Positions 43,600-55,845 of a stretch of DNA of 64,000 bases are shown in pieces. Where the stretch lies: positions 82,130,756 through 82,194,755 of the forward strand of contig CM060731.1 of the NCBI GenBank assembly GCA_030704615.1. The letters are read 5' to 3'. Positions within the stretch are counted from its first letter, which is position 1; every line of letters starts with the position of its first letter. Under the pieces are notes generated by a model that made no database searches, was not told the origin of the DNA, and saw nothing but the letters and a program-made list of their open reading frames with translations. Both the position numbers and the translations under genes were made by a program. Source of the DNA: Takakia lepidozioides (taxonomy: Eukaryota > Streptophyta > Takakiopsida > Takakiales > Takakiaceae).

Positions 43600-45500
43600 G
43601 CAGGGCCGGTGGTGATAGTATGTGCAGAAGCAATTTCAAACTTGAGCATAAGTGCGCCGCACATGAAACCCTAGATGGAGGAAAGAGAGAGACAAACGAT
43701 AATGAAATGAATAACTTAAGAACGCTATGAGAAAATTAACTTTATTAAAAATTAAGGTAAGGTGGTTTGAACCTGAGATCGCATAGTTGTGAACTTATCT
43801 AACCAACAACCCAAAGTGTATGATGTATATAGACTCTATCTTCTTCCCGGATTTTTTTAAAAAAAGTCCTAAACTTGCTAACACGTGTCATTTTCATCCC
43901 AAAAAATGAAAAACACACATTTTTAGTCTATTTTTCCGCATTTCTGTCACCATTTGTTTTTACATCATCCTCCGCGGCCACCCTTTCATCGCTCTCTGCG
44001 GCCACCTTTTTCATTTGCTGTGAATTTATTCATCCAAGTTGTCAACCTATTCAAAAGTAAGACAGTTCTTGTAGCATAAAGGTTTGAACGACCACTTGCA
44101 GAAGAGTCCGTTCCCCTACCACTACACTATACCTCTTATCTTGAAACATAGAAATATAAGAATATATATATATATATACTCTCCTACATCATATTGATGA
44201 TCTTGACTGCTATTAATGTGCTATTACTGTGCATTTCTTTTTTCATCATAGTTGTTTACATGTTCAAAAAGTTGTTTTAGAAAGATTTGAATCCTCACCT
44301 TTTGCTCTTGTCTGCAATTAATGTGACGCACACCTCATTAACTACACATTTATAGAGCTCCTCCATATTAATATTCATTACTACTAGGGCATGTTTATCT
44401 ACAACATAGGGCTTATCCGAGGGTGTTATATCCTCGTTGTACGTAAGTTTTGGTATAGGTATATGAGGATCATCCAACTTTTTCAAAATTGATGCGTGGT
44501 CTCATTTTGAGGGAGGAGCCAATAAAATACATAAATATATATATATCGTTTTTTTAAGGCGACTCTGTAAGGTGCTGTGGCTGGATAGCCACGGTGTACG
44601 CATTGCTATCCCAACAGCTTAGATGCCATAATTTACAAAAATGACTAAGTACTTTCAAACGACGCGCCCGGATCCGAAATAAATAAATAAATAACTTTTT
44701 TTTTAAGGGATTTTGAGAAGGGGCCACTTATAAGAAAATGTCTTTGCTATAGAATATGCCAAAAAACCGATGTCTCATGCGTCGTTTTTGGTCCGGTAAA
44801 GGAAACCATGATGGTAAACTAACTTATATGCAATCAAAATACGATATTATGCATAAGTTTTCAAATCGGCGTGTTAGTTAGTATATAGTATCTTAATGTT
44901 TCTCTAGTATAATAGCAATCTTGAATTCAAATTTGCCTAACAATATGTAGGAAATCATCACGTATCATTCCACGGATCAAGTGGTGATGCTCATGTCTCA
45001 CATTAATAAGGAACTCGAATACATGACATTTATATGTCCGTAGTCCCGCCATTATTTAAATCTTTGTTCAAAGAACGATCCCCATGGCATTGCTCCTAAG
45101 AAGCAATCCCCAAGCGGTAAAAATTGATCTCCAGGGATCGTCTATTTATTTTATTTTATTTTATTTGCTCTTTATGCCATAATAGCAACGCCCCAAATGT
45201 CGCTAATGGGGCAATTTGGGCGGCAGCTAAGCGACATTTAGGGGGACGGTCTTAAGTCCCTATTTAGTGTAGTTATTGCTTATCGCGATGGTGCTATGCA
45301 AACAACATCTTTTTGGCTTGATAATGTGAAAACAGATTATGCTCTGAATAGCTCAAATACAAACGGGGAGGAAATGACAACACTTGCCTGACGTTGTACC
45401 TCGAGGATATTTTGGAACAAAACGTAGATAACCGAAGAAACGATAATGGAAAGATGAATCATCTATGATCTAAACCCATCAAAATGGGAAAATTTTCAAG
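43600..45500. other. Intergenic, no gene seen
   Basis: AT-rich with (AT)n tracts near 44165 and 44530. A short hairpin-like stretch GGCTGGATAGCCACGG lies near 44580. No supported gene. Confidence 0.45.
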
Positions 45501-45516
45501 CTGTCAGAGGATATAA

Positions 45517-45765
45517 TTGGAGAATTTGATCCAAGAATATAATCCAATAATAGATGTTGAGATTGGGCATTTTATTGGTGTGCATGTTAAGGATGATCAA
45601 ATTCAACTTAGAGTTCCATTTAGGATCGGAAAAGTACTAAGCGTGGATAGACAAATACATAATGATGGTATTATACGGATTCTTTGGTATTGGCCAAAAG
45701 TACCTAAAGGCATGTCGATGAAGTCACAACATGCAATGATAACTCGATATGAAAGATGTCTATAA
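45517..45765 (+). CDS. Unrecognised ORF with PFRIGKV...WYWPK segment
   Basis: 82 codons: EIGHFIGVHVKDDQIQLRVP, FRIGKVLSVD, IRILWYWPKVPKG, ending ITRYERCL. The PF(R/W)IGKV strand followed by a WYWP strand resembles the frame at 30159-30497 and BAH/chromo-like modules of transposon proteins. Downstream frames are broken. Probably a dead transposon fragment. Confidence 0.3.
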   Translation: MENLIQEYNPIIDVEIGHFIGVHVKDDQIQLRVPFRIGKVLSVDRQIHNDGIIRILWYWPKVPKGMSMKSQHAMITRYERCL

Positions 45766-45849
45766 GAGGTTGGGTTCCAGTGATGATGGTGAAGATGACA
45801 TTCAGTGGACAGTGTTTTTGTAATGGCGCAATACAGCTGGTAATTCAAA

Positions 45850-47700
45850 GACCAAAATGTGGCACAATATAAAAATCGAAATGGAGATTATCATCCCTCG
45901 CAAATTATACGTATATTTCAACAATTACATGAGCCTCATGGTTTCATGTGTTCAAGATACCAATGATGTTGATGAACACGAATATGATTATTTAGCGTAA
46001 TGATTTTGCTCATCTACATTCCAAATCAAAGCATATTTTACTGTAAAATTCAATGATTCAATATATGAGTTTTGTTTGCGTATTTCACTTTGTATGTTAT
46101 TTTATTATCATTCATCACAATTAATTTGAATGAATATATATTATTTATTCTATTATATATATATATATATATATGTATGAATGAATGGATATTTTAGTTA
46201 TTTTAGGTTATATATATATTTATATATATTGATGAATGAATGAATATGGAGAATGGATATATGTCATCAAATGTGTATTCATAGTCATTTCACATATTCA
46301 CATTTCGATATTCACACTAAATGATATGAGAACTATTTAACACATCATGTTTGATAAACTATGTTCCATAGATAAATCTCTCGGTCTTTTATACTCCTCC
46401 TCCTCGTAGCTTCACATCCCCTGCTTTCCCTCTAGGCCTCTCTCCTCTTCACCCCTCTCGCTCCTGCCACTCCTGCTACCCTCGGTCTCTCTCTCAAGGG
46501 TCACTCCGTTCTGTTTGCCCCCGCACTCAGTTTTTGCTAGGGCATTCATTCGTTCGCCCTCTACTTCTCTGCCATCAATGGTTATCACATGGTCAGAGGT
46601 CTCCATGCCCAAGTATTGCAACATTCCGTTATGGTAACACTGCGTTCTGCCGAGGCTGCTAGCCTCCTAGTCCTCATGGTGTCGATTTTTAAGGTCCGTT
46701 TTAAAGTCCATGGTGTCCTAGTTCTTTGCTATTGTTTGAGAGTTATCCAACATGACATACCGTGAGAACAAGCCTGATGGCAGCCTACGGGCAATCAAGG
46801 GTTTTAATTTTTTTTTTCCTTTAATAATCTTTCAATAAAGTTTCATCCAGGGTCTCTCTCCCCTATTCCCTCAAATATTTTTAATTTTGTTTTTTGAAAA
46901 AAACCATGTATTTACCTAAATGTTGCATAAGTTAACATCACCCTATTGTAAAATCCAACAACCCATTATTTATGCTAAAGTACACTTTTATACTCCCAAG
47001 TACACTTTTAGCCAATACGGTGTTATTGAAGCTTTACTAAAAAATAATCATCTGATTTCAAAGTTATTGCCAATGCAACATTCAACAAATATACTTGATT
47101 ATTCGCATCTTGACAGTGTCTCTCCCAAATTCTATTGGATTCAATCAACTCATTTCTTTGTCTAGATGACTAGGATTAACACCTTGCTCATATGTCTGTT
47201 CACTTCGTGAGACTTTCATGGTTTTCAAGCGACTTGCCCAGTTTTGAAAGTCTGGAAAGCTTGGAATTAAAAGACATTTTTTCACAAAATACAATGTTAC
47301 ATTTTTTTTGTCGAAATGTATCTTCAATCTTAACTGTTTCCCTCTCTTTGTTTAGAACAAAGTGATTGTAGTTTGGATTGGCATACGCATAGGACGGATA
47401 TCAATCATATCATTAGGATTTGTGATTTCAAGATAATCATAAATCCATGATAAACATTTTTCAAGCAAAAAACATACAATTCAACTTTAAGAATGTCACC
47501 AATAGTGGGCACATATGATGGAGGATACTTAGATTTACCTGACAGAACTCCCTTGGCCATGGCTGCTTGAATTGTCATTTGAGACCCTAGACCTCCAACA
47601 AGAATGTTGTTCTTTTGTGCCAATATATGAGTTGCACCTCGAACATGTTGGCCAATAGTGTCAACCACACCAAAAGTGTAATTGTAGCAACATAAAGTGC
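45850..47700. other. Intergenic, no gene seen
   Basis: (AT)n and ATGAATGA-rich tracts at 46130-46260; a pyrimidine-rich stretch at 46390-46510. Nothing else that I can support. Confidence 0.4.
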
Positions 47701-47711
47701 ATTTCTAGCAA

Positions 47712-48188
47712 TCAACATTGATAATCTCCACACCTAGTCAACCATGAAAATAACCCACATGGTGTTGGACCCATCAACTTTAGATGAATAGAACAATATG
47801 AAATCTGGAAATGTGTAATAAGGGGTGGATGGTGAAAAGTACTACTTTCTGAAACAGATCTAGCAATCCAATCTTGTCGCCGCTTCAAAACTATCTCCAC
47901 TTTGTCCCTCAACTCTTGAGCTTCTTTCTGAGCTTTTATCTCTTTGTTCTCATACTTTCTTAAGTTTTTATCGTGCACACTTTCATCATTTACTTTCGGG
48001 GCCAAGTGAGTTTTCCAATTGAAGAAGTTATAAGAAGGATTGATGTTCTTTTCTGCCCAACATGGGACACAATACATGACCCACTTTCCCTGATTCTTTG
48101 GGTCCTTACTCACTCTCGGATAATAATGATCCTTCTTCTTAAAATCCCAAATGAGATATTTCTCAAGCAATTTCCAGTTACTCATCAA
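47712..48188 (-). CDS. Unrecognised ORF, possible BED-type zinc-finger fragment
   Basis: 158-codon minus-strand frame. GKWVMYCVPCWAEKNINPSY then NFFNWKTHLAPK has the C-x2-C ... H spacing loosely like a BED finger of hAT-type transposases, followed by a charged coiled-coil-like stretch (KNLRKYENKEIKAQKEAQEL). No transposase core is adjacent. Low certainty. Confidence 0.25.
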   Translation of the reverse strand: MMSNWKLLEKYLIWDFKKKDHYYPRVSKDPKNQGKWVMYCVPCWAEKNINPSYNFFNWKTHLAPKVNDESVHDKNLRKYENKEIKAQKEAQELRDKVEIVLKRRQDWIARSVSESSTFHHPPLITHFQISYCSIHLKLMGPTPCGLFSWLTRCGDYQC

Positions 48189-48939
48189 TCAAGATGACAT
48201 CGTCCTATCAGTTTAAGCTTTCAAATATTCGACTCAAGGTCAAAAATGTCAAACTGTTCCCCCACAGCAGGAAATCCAAGTTTCACTTATTTTCAAGACT
48301 TGTGGCTCATCAATTTGTGAAAGACTGACCAACTCATGCAGAGATGAGTTTGATCGCTTCATGTGAGCATCAATGAATGCTCACATGAAGGATTGGATGA
48401 CAACTCTATAGCTTCCAAACTACAGATGCAGTTGCATCTCAGGAGTTGGCCCCCTAATGACTTTCCGTTTGTGAAAATTATTGTCATGCAAACAACATGC
48501 ACAAAACTTGTCATTCTCAGTAGATACCTATAAGAAACACTGACACCCACATTTCTGGCCTTGCACCTTTTTTCTGACATACATCAAATTATTCAGATTC
48601 ATTAGCACCTGATTTGATGTGGTAATGCATGTGACAGTCACAACATATATATACAAATGCATTGTCTTCTGAACCTTCAAATTCCTGACATCCGCATTCT
48701 TCACCATTGACAAAAAGTTTACACTCGGCCCATTCCATTGTCCCCAAAGACTTGCACATATGATCACCAACACCTTAAATACAAAATAAAACAAAATATA
48801 TTTAAAAAAAAACACCATATTTCAAAGCAAATCTATCAGGGGACTCTCTGGTAACCATGCCCCAGTAAACTTGGTCATCTGAAATATATTAAACTATAGT
48901 GCTTCACAAATTAAAGAGAATGAAAATGATCATATCAGT

Positions 48940-49781
48940 AGGTGTTTGACAAGTTTGCTTTGGAGAGTTGTAGCAGTTATGTTCAACACTTCCACCACCC
49001 GCAAACAAGAATTTCTCATTCAGCCACCAATCAATCTAGAATATCCACCTGCTCGTCCGAATGTGCCGCTAATGACGTATCAACGAAGACAATTGACAAC
49101 TCAAAACCAATCCACCTTAACATATTACCAGGAGTGAGAGAGTAAGTCGAATTCCCACCTTCAAGACTATCATATCAATGAAACTGCAGAGATCCCATTG
49201 ATCAATTTGCCTTTAATGGATCATAAGACGGCCATGCTGCAGGTATCCTGGGTGGAAGGAGGAAATGGACAAAGCTTCAATCCATATACAAGAACGATAC
49301 TTGGGAATTAGTTCCTCTGCCTCATGATAGAATTGTCACCAAGTGAAAATACCGCAATACAGATGGATCGGCAACAAAACTCAAAGGGAGGCTGGCGAGG
49401 TCCAAGGGATTCCAATAGAAGGAATGACATGATTACATATAAACATTTGCTCATGTGATGAAATGGAACATATTGAGCAGCATGGTAGCTCTGTCAGCAT
49501 ACAATGGATGGAAAATTTTCCACTCGGATATTAAGACAACATTCCTCAATGGAATTCTAGAATAAGACATCATGTCTTATCCCCTCCAAGCTTTGAACCT
49601 TCATAGGCGATTATGCTTGCAAACTCAAAAGACACTCTATGGCCTGAAATAAGCACCTAGAGCCTGGTACATTAAGGTCGAAGCTTATCTCAAGAATCAA
49701 GGGTTGTTCAAGTCGAATGTAAACTACAACATTTATTTCTACGAAGAAACGAAAAAATAATTCTGCTCATTCTCTATGTTG
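48940..49781 (+). mobile_element. Ty1/copia RT N-half (broken)
   Basis: In frames broken by stops: IYKNDTWELVPLPHDRIVTK, DGSATKLKGRLARSKGFQ, ALSAYNGWKIFHSDIKTTFLNG, CLQTQKTLYGLK, APRAWYIKVEAYLKNQGLFK, ending ILLILYV at 49781. This is the N-terminal two thirds of a copia RT and stops inside the YVDD catalytic motif, exactly where the C-half at 22790-23353 starts. The gypsy 3' LTR begins at 49782. Confidence 0.85.
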
Positions 49782-50410
49782 TGTCAATGACAAGAACATG
49801 ACTGAATACAAACAAGAGATCGGACTAAAGGTACAAAACTAGACAAGAAGTCAAGGTCGGCGTGACCGAATGCATAATGAGTAAACATGAATCAAGATGA
49901 TCTTTATAACAATGAACAAGAGTACAAGATACTCGAACTCGACTTGAACACTGGAATGCTGGAAACTGGAGTGCCAGATACTGCAAACTGGGCTAGAGTA
50001 CTGGAAGCTGAACTGAAGTATTGGAACTGGAAACAAGAGTAGCTTGAACTTGTGTTGGCGAGACTGAAGAGTCCAGTTTCGCCTCCTATATATACTGGCT
50101 ACTAGGAAGTTCCCTAAGAAGCTTCCCCAATGGAGTTTTCTTGATGGAGAAATTTCCTTGAACAAAGGAGATATCTTGATGTAGAAGTTTCTTCCAAATG
50201 AAGCTTCCTGAGCAATTTCCCAAGTTACTTTTGGTAATTTGATAAATTCCAGGTAATTTGATAACTAATGGTAACTAATGGTAACTAATGGTAACTCGTG
50301 ATAGATCATGATAAATCACGATAAATTATGGTAATTTAAGGTAACATGATAACTTCATAACTTCAGTATTTACTCCTGATAAGTTCCTCTGGGTTATGTC
50401 CGTGATATCA
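49782..50410 (-). repeat. 3' LTR of the interrupted Ty3/gypsy element (inverted)
   Basis: Reverse complement of the LTR at 23354-23993, about 629 bp, clearly diverged and mainly by transitions. On the minus strand it begins TGATATCACGGACATAACCC right after a GATGAGGGGG polypurine tract (50411-50420) and ends at 49782; the next five bases outward are TGTTG (49777-49781). Confidence 0.85.
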
Positions 50411-51828
50411 CCCCCTCATCTAGCGTCGAGTTTTCTCGAGGAGCGGTAAAATCTTGGACTTGCTTAGAGTTGGAGAAAATCCAAAATCCGGCGTATGATA
50501 CTTGCCAAGTATTCGGCTCTTCGTTCTTGACTCAAATGATTTATAGGTCCCTGCAACCATCGATAGTGTCCAACACCTTGAACTTGGGACCACGCAGTGA
50601 TTTGAGTATTCTGATTTTTTAAGCTGCCTTCAAACATGATTTCGTTGCCCTCTAGGTCCGAAGCCTCAACCTCCAACAGAATTATCAGACTTCGAATAGG
50701 CTCCACTTGCCGTTGTACAGGGTCCAGACGAGGAAGTACACGTCGCATTGGTAGTCCATCGTCTCGAGAGCGTCGGTGTGATGGGCTGATCTGGTAGTTG
50801 GGATAGCGACAGCTCTAATGTATCTGGTCCTGTGACTTCATGCTGCTAATACAAGATGCAAGAGTGATGGAAGTGTAGCTATATATACCGATGTGTGGTG
50901 CTTCTCCCTCCTTAACGTGTATCAGGTACACTGAATGTGGAGTCTTAACCTTAAAGCTAACTTGGCTGACATCATCGTTGTGACGTCTTATTGACGTGTA
51001 GCTCGGGGCTTAGCTGGATATCGTTGATGAAGCTCTTGAACTTTGTCAGATGCATTGGCGAGGTTGGATGAAGGTTCTCACGTTCGTTCACTGATGTCGT
51101 AGCCTTTCCAATGTACGAATACTCAAGACGTTTATACTTGATGCGAGAGTCTAGGACTTCTTCGACTTCTTCGACTTCTTACTCGATTTCTTGATTGACT
51201 TCAATCGGTGGAGGTGGTACAGAAACTCGCCCGGGGATACTTGAGTGATGATACAACTCTAATAATGAGACATGAAAGATTGGATAGATGCGCATATTTA
51301 GTGGGAATTCAAGCCGAAAACTGATCGGATTTATTTGTCGAACAATTTTGAATGGTCATAGGCGTTGATAATCCAATTTCCTTGGATTATCTTGAGGTTT
51401 GTATGTCCCGTTGAAGAAGCCACACACAATCTCTACCTTGAACTGGGGTTGGACTTGGTAATGTTGATCTGCGTACTCCTTGTATTGTTTTTGAACTTCT
51501 GCGAGGTGGAATGTAAGCTCCTTGTGAATCGTAACAATATGAGTAGCAAGATTTTCTGCAGTAGGGCTTCCAACAATCGTTATGTGGAAAAGGTTTACTC
51601 GAAGATAATGACCATGATTGGAGAAAAATAGAGTTTGTTTGGTCGAAGAATGTATAGTGTTGTTGTAGGCAAACTCAACTAATGGCAGAAGGTCCGTCCA
51701 ATTATCTTGGTGATAATTTATCGTACAACGAAGATACAACTCCAAAATCTGGTTTACGCGTTCGGTTTGACCATCAGTCTGTGGATGATTAGCTGTAGAG
51801 AGGTTGGTCTTAGTATCCAATATGTGAA
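50411..51828 (-). mobile_element. Ty3/gypsy 3' half: integrase C-terminus to polypurine tract
   Basis: Minus-strand frame 51820-51356 reads LDTKTNLSTANHPQTDGQTE, the catalytic-Glu region of the integrase core, then LPLVEFAYNNTIHSSTKQT and the C-terminal region. After stops, further integrase C-terminal debris runs to the polypurine tract at 50411. At 51828 it breaks at TTCACA (minus strand), the same bases at which the 5' half breaks at 27702. Confidence 0.85.
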
Positions 51829-52200
51829 CACTATTTTAACTAATTCTGGACTTTTGTTTGGTCCAGAAATAATATGAGAAATATGAATAAACAAAATTTA
51901 TTATTGAAATAAAGTGATATATATGATTATTTTGTTTATTTTATACACAATATAATCCTCCAAACATTTTTTGGAGACAATATAAGTATGTATTGTGGTT
52001 TTAGAAGAACATCCACTCCCAAGTTGACGTTCACGAAAAAAATGGGAGGATGCAATAAATTACACCATGATGTGAGGTAAGATATGTAAAACTTTTTGCA
52101 GAAAATGGTTGCCATATCAGATGACATACAAAACCAAACATAGACTAATCATGGCATGTGATAAAGAGGATGATATGAAAGAATGTGTCCGCATACATTG
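51829..52200. mobile_element. Right end of the third element (inverted)
   Basis: Begins CACTATTTTAACTAATTCTG, matching the left end at 27703 in TTTTaAyTAATTCTGGACTT. AT-rich, no frame. The inner limit is arbitrary; HAD-like coding sequence starts at 52328. Confidence 0.5.
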
Positions 52201-52327
52201 ATGATAAACATTCATATTTTATTAGAGATTGCAACTTTGGTGTTGCAGTCAGACCTAATGTAACGTCAACTGTACATCCGTTGGACTTAATGTTATCCAG
52301 CGGCTCGAAGCCATACAACGGCTTACA

Positions 52328-53502
52328 CTAACCCATTAATATTACAGAGCCTCCTCCCAAACGGCTTGCAGTCAAGGCATGTGTTCGAAGATGCCTTCGG
52401 TTACCACAACCACTTGCAACGATCTCCGCACCAGATGAAACGGAAATACTTTCGGAGAACTCGAACCTAGTAGTAATATTATCATCCGAAATGTTACTTG
52501 GAATTCTACTTGTTGAATCTTTTGATACCCTTGAAGCCTGCCGGGAAGCCCGCCATTCTTGCCAATCACGAAGCTCTTCTTCTTCTTTTCGAATTCGCTC
52601 ATTGAATGTGACTGGGCAAAACAATTTTTCATATGACAAATGTCAGCTGAAATGTGGAACATTTGTAGAAAAAATGATAAAGTAAAAGTGCAAGTGGAAG
52701 ACACTTTCAAGATCAAATTCTCCATAAACAACAAACAGTGGGATAAGTACATACCAAGGTAATCAGGTTCCTTTTGTTGTGGGATCCAAACACGAGGATC
52801 AACATATCTTCCATACCAAGCCCAATAGGCATGGTCACGACCAATAGGCTTACGAGAACACTTGGCAGAGTTCTCGCTGATGTAATCTACGACTGTTGAA
52901 GCTGCAGCCATTTTCAATATATATGGCCACACAGCTTTTGTCATATCATCCAGGTCAACCAATCCCTTTGGTGATGGCTTGTATGAAATATGAAAGAATC
53001 CAGTATTTGGTGGGTTTCGGAGGGCCTTTGATGGCTCATCATCAACAAAGAGTATTTGTCTCTGCGTTGCAAAGGGTGTACCAGGGTACTTGGCAAGAAC
53101 AGTGCGAATATCCTTAACGAGATATTTCATCCCAGGCATAATATAACCGGTAGTGTCTTTGCAATCCTCAGCTGACCAGATGAAGCAAAACTTCTTCGCA
53201 ATTTTCGTAGGAACTAAGCACTCGAGCATCCTACAAAGAACATGTCTTTCAGCACATGACCAGATCGCCACATGAAAATGCATGAACGCAAGGTTGAGAA
53301 ACTCCAAGACTCCAGGCCGGGGAACCACAAAAGGTCTTTCGGGAACATGAACTGTAACTTTCCTGAAACGAAATCTCTCCTTAAACAATTCACCGCCGGT
53401 TGGAGGTGGCCGGTAGCAAAGAAGACCGTTGACACTCAATATTAACAGCATCCATTTCCTCTTCCCCGATGTTGCAAATGAAGGTTGATGGACGATACCA
53501 AC
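52328..53502 (-). CDS. HAD/NLI-interacting-factor-like protein 3, catalytic motif lost
   Basis: Two exons in matching phase: 53502-52755 (acceptor TTGCGCAG, donor GTATGT) and 52611-52328 (acceptor TTGCCCAG, TAG/TGA-type end). The fold is that of FCP1/SCP-type CTD phosphatases: motif I strand LLILSVNGLLC, VVPRPGVLEFLNLAFMHFHV with AIWSCAERH (motif II), and QILFVDDEPSKALRNPP (motif IV). Active family members need DxDx(T/V); here the nucleophile Asp is Ser and the second Asp is Asn, so phosphatase activity is unlikely. The C-terminus has a charged helix (RIRKEEEELRDWQEWRASRQ) and a Ser-rich tail. The family normally acts on phosphoserines of RNA polymerase II CTD or similar. Confidence 0.7.
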
Positions 53503-53765
53503 CTGCGCAATTTAAGTGTTCCCGCCGTCAGAAACAACACAATGTAGTGTTTCTTAGTTTCAGAGTGACCTCTACGTTTTCGGAGACATAAGTGTCCCGA
53601 CAATGGACTACTGTAAAAGACCAAGAGTAGACCATATATCGAAGAGTTCGAGATCACGAAAAGATGAACGTTGGCTGTCAAGTGGAGGTTAGTGGACGCA
53701 CCTTGTCGGGAGGCGCATTCAAGAAGTTATGTGGCTCCATACTCGCTTATATAGAAATTACGGAG

Positions 53766-54224
53766 TTAGTTTGGGACAGAAAATAAAATTACAAACGAAA
53801 GTGGAGAAATTGTTTTGAAATGTACCATTGAAGCCTTATTGGAATGTCTAGCAGAAGAACAGTGGATTCCCGCGGGCTTGGATTGACGAGGCGCCACAAC
53901 ATCCGAGGGAGTCCTCATGTGTTTGGAGTCCGCTCTTTTTTTCTTGTCAGCCTTTTGTCCTTTGGAATGATTTGCTGCAGAGGAAGGAAATGGCCCGGGG
54001 GCTGTTTTTCGCCTCTTTGGTGCAGAACATTGTGCGAGCAGTTCAGGGTCACGCTGTGTCGATGTTGGAGATGTTTTGTCATTGAACGACGGGAGAAATG
54101 GAGGGGCAACAACAGGCAAGCATAGAAAATTGTCCCTTGAGCAGGATGGAATGAAAACGCAACGAAGGAATAATTTACCTCGGAACTGCATTCCAATGCA
54201 GACGTCGTTTGACAGGAAGGTCAT
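53766..54224 (-). CDS. Probable N-terminal exon of HAD-like protein 3, basic NLS-like region
   Basis: Open minus-strand frame with APKRRKTAPG and KADKKKRADSKH, a likely bipartite nuclear signal, and a Pro/Ser-rich composition. It lies one short interval upstream of the HAD exon starting at 53502 on the same strand. Another open stretch at 54661-54317 (Ser/Gly-rich) could be a further 5' exon. Linkage to the HAD exon is inferred from position only; splice junctions were not resolved. Confidence 0.35.
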   Translation of the reverse strand: MTFLSNDVCIGMQFRGKLFLRCVFIPSCSRDNFLCLPVVAPPFLPSFNDKTSPTSTQRDPELLAQCSAPKRRKTAPGPFPSSAANHSKGQKADKKKRADSKHMRTPSDVVAPRQSKPAGIHCSSARHSNKASMVHFKTISPLSFVILFSVPN

Positions 54225-54993
54225 AATCTGCAGATTTTCTTACCTGGAGCGACAGATGAATATCAGACCCCAAACTAAGTGAAACTAAGAGAATGAGCAA
54301 AGAGCGAGAAATGAGTTTAAGTCACCTGAGTCCTGCGGATTTGGGCTGTCCAACCCTTGTGCTGGGGAGATATGCGAGGAAGAGACAGAAGCAAGTGCAA
54401 CGGAGCCGTAGCCGAGTCCCCGACGGTTGGATAGACCAGACCCTGCGTACTGAATAGGGAGGGTGAAAAATGTTCGGAAAGGTCGATAAAGTCTCCGGGA
54501 TATTTGTGTTCTTCACCTGCACCTTGGACTTTACCCCCAGGAGGACCCGAGAGGAGAAGAGTGTTGCCCGCTTCCCGGGAGGACAAGGGTCTGACAGAGG
54601 ATCCATCCTCAATTTGAGCACCATCGTGAACCCTCGGAAAGCCTTCAATACTCCGACTCACAGCTGATCCGGAGGGTTCCTTTAGGGGATTTGAGGAACC
54701 GATGACGTTCTCAACATTTCCTTGAACCTACCAAAGAGACATAATCATAAATCCGGGAATACACGAATGCGAACCTCCACTGAACAGTGGAGGTCACTAG
54801 ATATAGTTTTGTCCCTGTATGAAGGCCTGTATCAGAGTCTTGGGATTGCCCGGAATGTGCGTCAAGAATTCAACTAAAAATGAGTCAAAATGAGAGTACC
54901 ATATCTTTCACGTGTGTGATTACAAGGAAATGAAAAAGAGAAACCATGAAGATATTCAATAGCTCGAGTGAGATGGGATTGATAAAAAATAAT

Positions 54994-55725
54994 TTATTTT
55001 GAAGCACCATATCTGAGACTTTTAAAACCGTTGTCCTCAATAAAATCCCAGAGTGGGCTAAATTTGGGATCGTTTGAAACATTGGGAAAAAAACTCAACC
55101 ATATCATTTTTTTCCTAAGATAGCTTGAAACAGTGGGATGTTTCCTCATTCCAAGCAAATAGGTCTGAAGAACCTTGAGAAGATAGCAACCATCAGTCTC
55201 AACGGTCTGGAACGGTTTGAGAACAAGACATGAGTCGGGCGGGTTCAATACACACTTCATGGCGGTGTCGTCAATGAGCAGAGTGTTACTGTTGGTGTAT
55301 TCCCCACCAAATCTCTGCCAGACCTTGATCAGTGGCTTCAAAAACAAATGAGGAGGGTCCAATCCTGATTTGAATTGAGGGTGAACCGAAGTAGGGCATG
55401 AAATACAATCCTCTTGAGACATAACGAAGGCCGGTTGAGGTAGACCACGAAGCAAAAAATCCAGGATGGGCTGCAAGTTCTTGTACCTCATAGAGCTCCA
55501 AATCCCTAACCGGTAGTGTTTGTGCAACTCTGTCCACACTTCGCGATATTTCTCCCGTCTAAAGACAAATCGGAATCCAACAAGAGCTGGAATTCTGTAG
55601 TCTGATTCTGAAAACCGGGGGACATTGTAGCTCTTCTGGTGCTTCAAGATTTTGCACAAGACTCCATTCACGTCAAAAATAATCAAACGCAACCCTTGCG
55701 CAGGAAGAGAAACAGGTGCTCCAAT
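54994..55725 (-). CDS. HAD/NLI-interacting-factor-like protein 2
   Basis: Main exon begins after a TCTGGCAG acceptor at 55725 and ends with TAA at 54996-54994. Motif I strand LRLIIFDVNGVLCKI (Asp nucleophile kept, second Asp replaced by Asn), a REKYREVWTELHKHYRLGIW region with WSSM at motif II, and TLLIDDTAMKCVLNPP (motif IV Asp-Asp kept). Same layout as the neighbours at 52.3 and 55.8 kb, so the three are tandem paralogues. Replacement of the general acid Asp predicts weak or no phosphatase activity. The 5' exon was not found with confidence. Confidence 0.65.
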   Translation of the reverse strand: MGAPVSLPAQGLRLIIFDVNGVLCKILKHQKSYNVPRFSESDYRIPALVGFRFVFRREKYREVWTELHKHYRLGIWSSMRYKNLQPILDFLLRGLPQPAFVMSQEDCISCPTSVHPQFKSGLDPPHLFLKPLIKVWQRFGGEYTNSNTLLIDDTAMKCVLNPPDSCLVLKPFQTVETDGCYLLKVLQTYLLGMRKHPTVSSYLRKKMIWLSFFPNVSNDPKFSPLWDFIEDNGFKSLRYGASK

Positions 55726-55845
55726 CTGCCAGAGAGTCATTCATACTTAGGATGATAAAAGGGAACAGTACAATGCATTGGAAAAATCGACACCAGGAAA
55801 GTGAACAAGAACGTCCACTGGACAGTCGAGGTTCAGCAAACTCAG

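Noticed and set aside
27703-51829. Assigning the third element to the CACTA class because one end starts CACTA
   Set aside because: The opposite end starts AACCT, the apparent target duplication is 6 bp rather than 3, and no transposase is visible.
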